Shown one piece after another: positions 57,620 to 64,000 of a DNA stretch of 64,000 bases. How positions within the stretch are numbered: position 1 is the first letter of the stretch; every line of letters starts with the position of its first letter. A model generated the notes under the pieces. The model had not been told where the DNA came from and did not search any database. It saw nothing but the letters and a program-made list of their open reading frames with translations. Source of the DNA: Blasia pusilla (taxonomy: Eukaryota; Marchantiophyta; Marchantiopsida; Blasiales). A program made the translations under genes and the position numbers. Location: contig CM114274.1 of the NCBI GenBank assembly GCA_050084515.1, positions 17,856,001-17,920,000 on the forward strand, given 5' to 3'.

Positions 57620-58560
57620 AAAATCCAAGTCAAACAATTCAGGTCCATGGCCTGACCCAACACATGACGTCGTGAAGCCTCAGAAATAGAAGCAACCGCT
57701 GTCACACCAGTAGCAAATCCCATCGCACGCTCTCTCATCAGCGTTAGGCTCCACCAACTGTCGCACATGAGAATCCCATACAAGCCCGGGACCACCTTCC
57801 CTGTAGGCATGTGACGCGGGAAAACTCACAAATGTGGGTAGTGCCATCCTAGGCTGGCCCACACGGTTCACCACTGCCATGGGTGACCGATCAATAACCC
57901 TCACCATTTGAGAAAGTCGCCCAGTATCCAAGATACTATCCACTGTAAGGCAAGGATCCCGCTGCACTGCATCATATGCTCGACGTAGAACCTCCCTAGG
58001 CAACAAGTTTGTCCACCACAAGCGTGGACGATGTGCACGCGAGCCAACTCGCGCTGCATCCAACAACACCGCTGGTCCAATCCAAGACCGCACCTCATGA
58101 ACACTCGCCATCATCCGGGTCCGAGTGTCACCCAACAATGGAACATTCTCCAGAATGTAAGCTAGAGCACGTGCCTGATGAACTTGAAGATGTCGTAACA
58201 CCCGTAACATCTCCCAAAACAATCGAGACCTAGGGTCATGTAATCCCTCACCACGACCAAAGACGTATGACCCGACATGGCCATCCAAAGCAATCACCAA
58301 ATCCACAGGACCAACCTCTCAAGGTCCTACGCCCAACAATGCAATGTGTGATGGTAAAAACTGGTACCCACGAATAGCCGATGGCGGCAACAACTCGTGA
58401 TATCTCCGCATCAATCGACCAATATGTCGGGATGAGACAGGCCGTCTCATCTCGCTCCACATACACGTATCTCCGCACAGAATACCGACCGCAACATCGC
58501 CGCCAAACCGGTGCTAATCCCACCAAAGAGATCTAACACAAAAATGCCCTCCGCGGATAC
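57620..58560 (-). pseudogene. retrotransposon-borne C5-cytosine DNA methyltransferase
   Basis: The family transfers a methyl group from S-adenosylmethionine to C5 of cytosine in DNA. On the minus strand, motif I VLDLFGGISTGLAA lies at about 58500-58540, and motif II YVYVERDETA at about 58430-58460, one frame over. Motif IV is split: VDLVIA in one frame and GWPCR, with the catalytic Cys, at 58272-58286 in another. GRGEGLHDPRSRLFWEM follows. Motif VI is LENVP (58142-58150), motif VIII is RPRLWWTN, then REGGPG and the motif IX region PNADER. Motif X region LGQAMDLNCLTW lies at 57625-57660 after another shift. Motif order I to X is canonical, unlike the permuted DRM enzymes. Lying between protease and reverse transcriptase, inside the LTRs, it belongs to the element rather than a host gene. 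At least four frameshifts inactivate it. Confidence 0.9.
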
Positions 58561-58599
58561 GCCATACAATGGGTGTAGTATCCAAAGGGGATAACCTAA

Positions 58600-60010
58600 T
58601 CGACCAGAAGTAGGAGTCCGCCGTGGGGCCTCCTCTTCCTCGTGAGGTATAATGACCTCACACCAAGCTCCTCTGCACTAGGCGATCGCCCTCCTGCCGT
58701 AGTGCACCGCTGAACTCCAAAGTGGCACATCCAACGATGAGGATGCCATGCTGCAAAAATAGGGACCTCCTCTACCTCCTCATGCGCAGGAGAATCCATA
58801 GCGTAAACATTACCCTCCAAAAAGTCTCCTGGCCAAGTGACTACTCCACTAAAACCACCCACAGATGCTAACACTGTTGGGGAAGACCCTCCGGTCGAGC
58901 CCAGAAATAAATCTCACAGAACTTGGCTCATACGTCCATCCCGGACGCCAACCTGGTCTATAAGACGATTGCCTCACCCAAGAATCCATCTGAAAACCCA
59001 TCGGGTACAATATTGCTCCTCCAACTAGTACATCATACGACTCGGCTGATGTGACTACGCAGATACTCCCAACCGGAGCTATCGCATGATCTGGTCTCAA
59101 CTGCATGAAAACTTCTCCGTGTCATGAATTGAGACCTATCATTGGCTCCTCCAAGTGATGTTTGAATCTGGAATGGGCAAGGCTCAAGCTCGACCTCCGA
59201 ATACCCAAACCAATACATGCCGCCTTTCCCAACATCAAGGTTGGGCACCGAGTCTAACAAGACTCTATCTGGTCTATACACTGTCTGTAGGACTCACCAA
59301 TCGGAAGATCCCACTCCCGTTGTCCAACATACATACACCAGGTGTAAGCCTCTCACGATCAATGGCTGGCCGGGCTGGTAATACATCCATCTTCGCCGCT
59401 CTTTGCCGCCAAGTAGCACCGGTACTCAATGCTACTCTCGACATAGAGGGTTGCTCCACCGCAACACCCTCATCCACCTCAACACGTGTAGCAAGAATAT
59501 CCCCACGTTCATACAACGTGGTCGCTAATCAAATACAGGAGCTAAGTCAACTCCTAAAGCCATCGCTCCGTGGGCCGAAAACAATGGGGATCCTAACATG
59601 AAGTTGCCATCCGCACATTGCATTGATGCATCCGTGTCTATTACACGCGATGTAGATGCCTCGATCCCCACTGTCGGCTCAATAGGCTGCGTGAGGAACC
59701 ATGGATGGAGTCCTAAGCACCTTAGACAACAAGAATGATCGGGAAGCCTAGCTCGCCTCCCACCTCACCCCTCTGTGGGTCCAACTCCACAAGAGCACCA
59801 CGTGGCTCGACGCCGAGTGGCTCCTCTCAGAATCGCAGGTGATGCCTCAACCTTGTGCCGCACTCGCCATATAAGAGAGATCATCCCCTCCATAAGAGGT
59901 GGAAGGCCCCGCTCCCGAACCGATCTATGCTTTGGATACCACCATAGTAGCCAACTAATGCTCCAATCTGCTCAATCCGGGACCATAGTCGACTCTGTCG
60001 TAGTGGTAGG
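58600..60010 (-). pseudogene. retropepsin-like protease region
   Basis: VIDTDAS on the minus strand (about 59624-59644) corresponds to the aspartic-protease site DTGAS, with Gly changed to Asp. Downstream, SAESYDVLVGGAILYPMG (about 58990-59050) matches the YDVLLG segment that closes retropepsin domains. A linker containing WPGDFLEG and HEEVEEVPIFA (58700-58860) leads into the methyltransferase. The frame is broken several times. Confidence 0.65.
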
Positions 60011-60086
60011 GGTAGCCACCGTAGGCTCTCCAACCACCTGGTCCACTCTCCACCCCTACCACCTCTACCACCTCGGCCTCTCGGAG

Positions 60087-61500
60087 CTACTCCCACCACG
60101 GCCACGGCCTGATCTCAACTCGGATGGAGATCAAAGCAACGCCTCGAGGATGACCTAGTCTCCCGCAATGATCACACTGAGTTGGGGCCGATTGAGGCCC
60201 ATCCTCCAAAGTCCGTCTCCCATCCTCTTGGGGACAAAACTTCCTAACATGATCACCTCCACATGTCCAACATGACTGTCCTTGCTGCGGGGCAGCAAAT
60301 GAAGGCAATGGTCTCTGCACAAATGTCCTCTAGGACTTGATCGAGGTCGCGTGTACCCTCCACGACTCCCACTACTACTACCACCACCACTACTATGAGA
60401 CTGTGAGGTGGGCGGCTGAACCCGAGAAGTAGTAGTTGTATCCCTACTGAATGCGGATGTCACCACTCTCTCCTTCACCATGTTAAGCTCAATCTTCTCA
60501 GATAAAGCAAACACATGGGTCAATGTGGGTGAATCATCACTCATAAGAGTAGCATCACGCACTTACGGCGCAAATCTCTGTCCAAGATCCCATACTAAAA
60601 TCGGATCGCTCGATCCTCGGTCACACCCTGGTAATGAAATCAAGCGCCGATACGAGTGTATGCCTCACGAAGACTCTCACCAGTCTTTCGCTCAAAGTCC
60701 TGAAGATTCCTCAACTTCTCCGTCTTCACTCCTCGATAGTTCTTCTTCAACCTCTTGAAGAACTCGCAATCGGCTAACGATGGTGGGGCACTAGTACCTC
60801 CACTAGTACCCCCACTAGTACCTCCACCGATACCCCCACTCCGGCTCGCACTGCACCACTCAACGTCGGGCTGGCCGGGCATAGTAGGAGCACTACTACC
60901 AATACCACCATGGGTGATAGACACATAGCCTGGAGACCAATATTGTCTCCATGCCTCAATCTCAAAGCAACATGGTCCTTCCTAAACTCATGGTAATCAT
61001 CCATGGGTGGTCCTTCCAAGTCTTTGAAACAACCCTTCCAAGCCAAGAAGGGTGTAAACAACGCGTGGCGTTCGCAACATCATCTGCATATCACACCACG
61101 TATCAAACTCCTGCATGAAGTCCTCCAACTCAATGGTACCTTTGCACCGAGTATCGTCGTGGGCCCTTCATGGCCCCATATCCACCGCCCATGTCCCAAA
61201 TCAATGGAGCGCAACACTTGATAACAACGTAGAAGACTCGGTGTTTGGAACACCCTGGTCCTCCTCTTCATCAACCGTCGGAAGTGGAAAAGGTAGCCGA
61301 TACCTAAATCCACTCCATGTGAAACCACCACTATCCGCACCACGGTCCCCAACCGAGACCACCCGACGGCTCCGTGATGACCAACGCCGATGCCGCACCA
61401 CCACCAAATTACCCAAGTGACGCCGATGTCGCTCTACTATTGTAGCTCTACTAGCTATGGGTGTAGGCAATCTAACCTCTCATCACCACAAGAAGTCTCC
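60087..61500 (-). pseudogene. gag region with CCHC zinc knuckle
   Basis: FFKRLKKNYRGVKTEKL and LQDFERKTGESLREAYTR (60640-60750) are typical of the retrotransposon gag family. VFALSEKIELNMVKERV lies at 60470-60520. The nucleic-acid-binding knuckle CWTCGGDHVRKFC (CX2CX3HX4C) lies at 60234-60272. A short Gly-Gly-Thr-Ser repeat precedes the gag core near 60800. Several frameshifts break the frame. Confidence 0.8.
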
Positions 61501-62885
61501 CACGCCATCTCTTGGTCATCACTCCACCTCACTATCGAGCCCACAGGAGTAACACTACTCGGGAAATCAGCGTCAACCCTAACAATGGGCGCAAGAAGCA
61601 AGAAGCACGATGGAGGGGATCGCATACGTGAAGTCCAACGACAACCCTCCAACCGCAAATGGAAATCAAGGTAACACAATCCACCAAACGTGGTGCCCTC
61701 GAATCCACAAAACCCACCACAAAATTCTAACGCAATAGCTACTCCGCCGCGGGTCGATGACGTGCTAGTCGAACTCGCAGCACCTGAAAATATCACTTGC
61801 ATGGAGAGGCTACACCGTACTATGCGCTAGAGGTACATCAACCAAAAACCTGAGATGCATAAAGCGCCTAACACATCTCCGAACAAAGACCAAATGAGCT
61901 ACAACGATGCAGACACTTTGGCATAGTTAAGAACTCAGCAGATTAAGCGTCCTCAGCATAATAGCCCAAAGATGGGTGACCAGTTATGCAAAACTCAAAT
62001 CCCAAATCCTGCAAAAATTGCCTCACGCCCAAGCAAGCAAGCTTGCTTGCTTGCTCCTTACTCCGCCTCTCACGCCCACTCGCCCCGAGCTACCACGAGT
62101 TGCCTCGAAGCCTCGAAGCCTCGAAACGCCGAGATATGCTCGAGACATGCCCCGTTCGCCATGCTTCGCTATGGAGAGAGGTTGAACCAGGGCGCCCCCA
62201 ACGGGATAGGCGTCTCCAAAAATGAACGAGTCACCAACCAACCAGCCCCTCCGATCCGCTGTCCACCATAGCCAGACCTCGAGCTAGTCCGCGAAATTTC
62301 GATCAAAATTACTTCACAAATACGTGACCGAAATCAAATCTGTTTCGATCAGAATTCAATTGACCACCATAGCTATCTCTTCACAAGAAATCAGCTACAA
62401 CCGAGCTTTGTACTCCGAGCTAAAAATCAAACAAACTTGTTGTCCATACACCTCCAGAATCGCAAATCCGACAGCGCTTCCGCCAAGTTTCATGCACGCA
62501 GAAATCCGCAACGCTCCACGCACTCGAGCAGATAGCTTCACATGAGATCACAATACAAGTAGCAATAGGAACCTCTCATCCGATCTGGATGAACTTCAAC
62601 AGAGCTTCCGCACTCCAAGCTCTCCACATCAGAAAACTGTCGAACACGAACCAGAATCTTCAATGCTTGATAACTTCCAACTCCCTTGACGAAATCCGAT
62701 CGATCTCTGGTAGCGTTGGAAAGCTCTCAGCAAGGTGCTTCTTTCCCAACCAATCACGCACCTGATTCACACCTCCAACATAGGCAAAAAGCCCCGAACA
62801 TCCACGGCTGAGTACACAATCAGCCCTAACCAGATCCTACTGATCTACAATCGAAGCTACTATCGATCTACTCCAGTTCTTTGAG

Positions 62886-63252
62886 TGAAATCCGTGAAAG
62901 ACCTACTGTCATAAAACACGTTTACAATCACATACAATCGAGCCAAACCCACTCCACGATGGAAGAATCCAGGTCTAAGCTTATGGAAACACCATAGCCA
63001 AGAGCTCTACTCACTACCAAGGCTAACTCCCAACGCAACAGGCTCAACTCAAAGAACTGACTGTTCTTTGAGGGCAAGCCACCTTATATCCTCCAACCTA
63101 AGAGCGGGCCCTACTAGGAAAGTCACCCCCAAGTGAGTAACCCCCAACCCTATGTATGGAACCACATCTCTACCAAGCCACTACGGTCCTACATAAGGAA
63201 TGGCCTCTACCAGCACACCATACTCTACGACATAATCCGTATGGTCATGACA
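62886..63252 (-). repeat. right LTR (5' LTR of the element)
   Basis: 367 bases, reading TGTCATGACCATACGG to GGATTTCA on the minus strand, with the usual TG...CA ends. A primer-binding site just inside (minus strand CTCAAAGAACTGGAG) does not match a tRNA complement that I recognise. Confidence 0.9.
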
Positions 63253-64000
63253 CATTTGTAGGCCAAAGGATATCCATGTTTGGTTAAATGCAAGCCCTAA
63301 TGAAACTCACAATAAAAAGTGCTCACTACGAGTAGGGAGGAAATTCAACATGGATTAAGGGCAAGAACACATAATCAAAGAATTAGATCTCAGAGTACCA
63401 AGAGTATTGTAGTGCAATTGATACGAATGGATTAAGTGTAGACTATCAATGAGTGACACATTAAGGAACTCGACACCAAGTGACAATAGAGAGCTAACAC
63501 AAATGGCAATGAGTATTGAGTGGATGGACTAAACACAAAATTGATATAAGACTAGTTGCAAAAAATGTATAGCGGCAAGATCAAACCTAAGATGCCAAAT
63601 AGTTTGATTCATGGTTTATGAATCCCAAAAGTATCTATAGTGGAGAGACCCTATCTCTCTCTATCCACTCAAGTCTTCAAATTATGAGTTAACGATGTTT
63701 CGTGTTTGGTCAAGTTTCAAATTGTGAACTAAAGGACCATTAGAGACACACCTCAAGAAATGTCAAGCCTTGGCTTCTACTTGTGCTAAATATTGGCCAA
63801 AGGAATCAAATTCTATGTGTTTCAAAATCAATTTGTGATTCGGTTAGGTGAGATATGGGACTCCCACTTGGTGTAGTGTTCGAAACGTGGTATTGCGTTT
63901 TGCTACTACTTTTCATGCTAATTTTTGCATAGGCATTCTTACTAGTGTCTTTATGTTTTCATTTTTTTCAAATTAGAATCTATTATAATCTCCCCACTTA
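63253..64000. other. AT-rich flank
   Basis: No coding match, repeat or RNA gene recognised. Confidence 0.45.

Larger units (their letters stand above)
53636..63252 (-). mobile_element. Ty3/gypsy retrotransposon carrying a DNA methyltransferase region
   Basis: The two ends are related 355-367 bp LTRs. Minus-strand coding order is gag (about 60100-61500), protease (about 58850-59660), C5-cytosine methyltransferase (57620-58560), reverse transcriptase (56560-57065), RNase H (55960-56225) and integrase (54420-55670). Integrase after RNase H defines Ty3/gypsy. No chromodomain was seen. Every domain has frameshifts or stops, so the copy cannot encode its proteins, but nearly every signature is still readable, so it is not ancient. 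No target-site duplication matches at the two ends, in line with the rearrangement around the left LTR. Confidence 0.9.

Noticed and set aside
57620-58560. Interpretation as a host DRM-type or MET1/CMT gene
   Set aside because: The motif order is canonical and not permuted as in DRM. No BAH, chromo or UBA domain is seen, and the region lies inside an LTR retrotransposon between protease and reverse transcriptase on the same strand.
1-64000. CRISPR arrays, rRNA genes, bacterial operons and integrated viral genomes
   Set aside because: None was seen. The repeats lack spacer architecture, and the coding content is plant genes plus eukaryotic transposons.

Overview
The window is nuclear DNA from a land plant, probably a non-seed lineage such as a bryophyte or lycophyte. 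The main evidence is one intact plant-type NRT2 nitrate transporter and two intact NAR2/NRT3 partner genes, set in a large excess of decayed transposons. Clade assignment below land plant is inference. The gene islands (about 7-10.3 kb, 13-14.3 kb, 39-42.8 kb) look richer in GC than the AT-rich repeat blocks between them.

Layout. 1-2400 holds nothing recognisable. 2400-6200 holds a pyrimidine-rich leader and a broken hAT transposase, followed by a possible tRNA-derived SINE. 7.0-10.3 kb is the NRT2 gene: TATA box, long leader with upstream ORFs, two exons. 12.96-13.92 kb is NAR2 copy 1 on the opposite strand, tail-to-tail with NRT2. 14.57-20.3 kb is a truncated, intron-containing Helitron helicase on the minus strand, split by a 1.6 kb inverted-repeat element (16.5-18.14 kb). 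20.3-24.7 kb is mostly unassigned. 25.0-25.9 and 28.56-29.16 kb are GC-rich islands of degenerate repeats, the second abutting a diverged partial copy of the inverted-repeat element (29.18-30.18 kb). 33-38.1 kb is a degenerate PIF1-type helicase element on the plus strand, and 48.4-50.1 kb is a collinear second copy on the minus strand. 40.3-41.07 kb is NAR2 copy 2, and 42.37-42.76 kb is a newly noticed fragment of a second, dead NRT2 gene lying divergently from it. 51.5-53.04 kb is a probable non-autonomous CACTA-like element. 53.6-63.25 kb is an LTR-bounded Ty3/gypsy retrotransposon on the minus strand.

Two themes stand out. First, NRT2 and NAR2 proteins form the two-component high-affinity nitrate uptake system of land plants, and this locus carries an intact NRT2, two intact NAR2 genes and an NRT2 remnant. 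It looks like a duplicated nitrate-transport cluster later pulled apart by transposons. Second, the Ty3/gypsy element carries, between protease and reverse transcriptase, a region with all the main motifs of a C5-cytosine DNA methyltransferase in canonical order (I, II, IV, VI, VIII, IX, X). The copy is broken by frameshifts, but it shows a retrotransposon lineage that acquired its own DNA methyltransferase. This is the strongest candidate for an unusual biological system in the window.

All domain calls were made by eye. No database search, alignment score or expression data support them.
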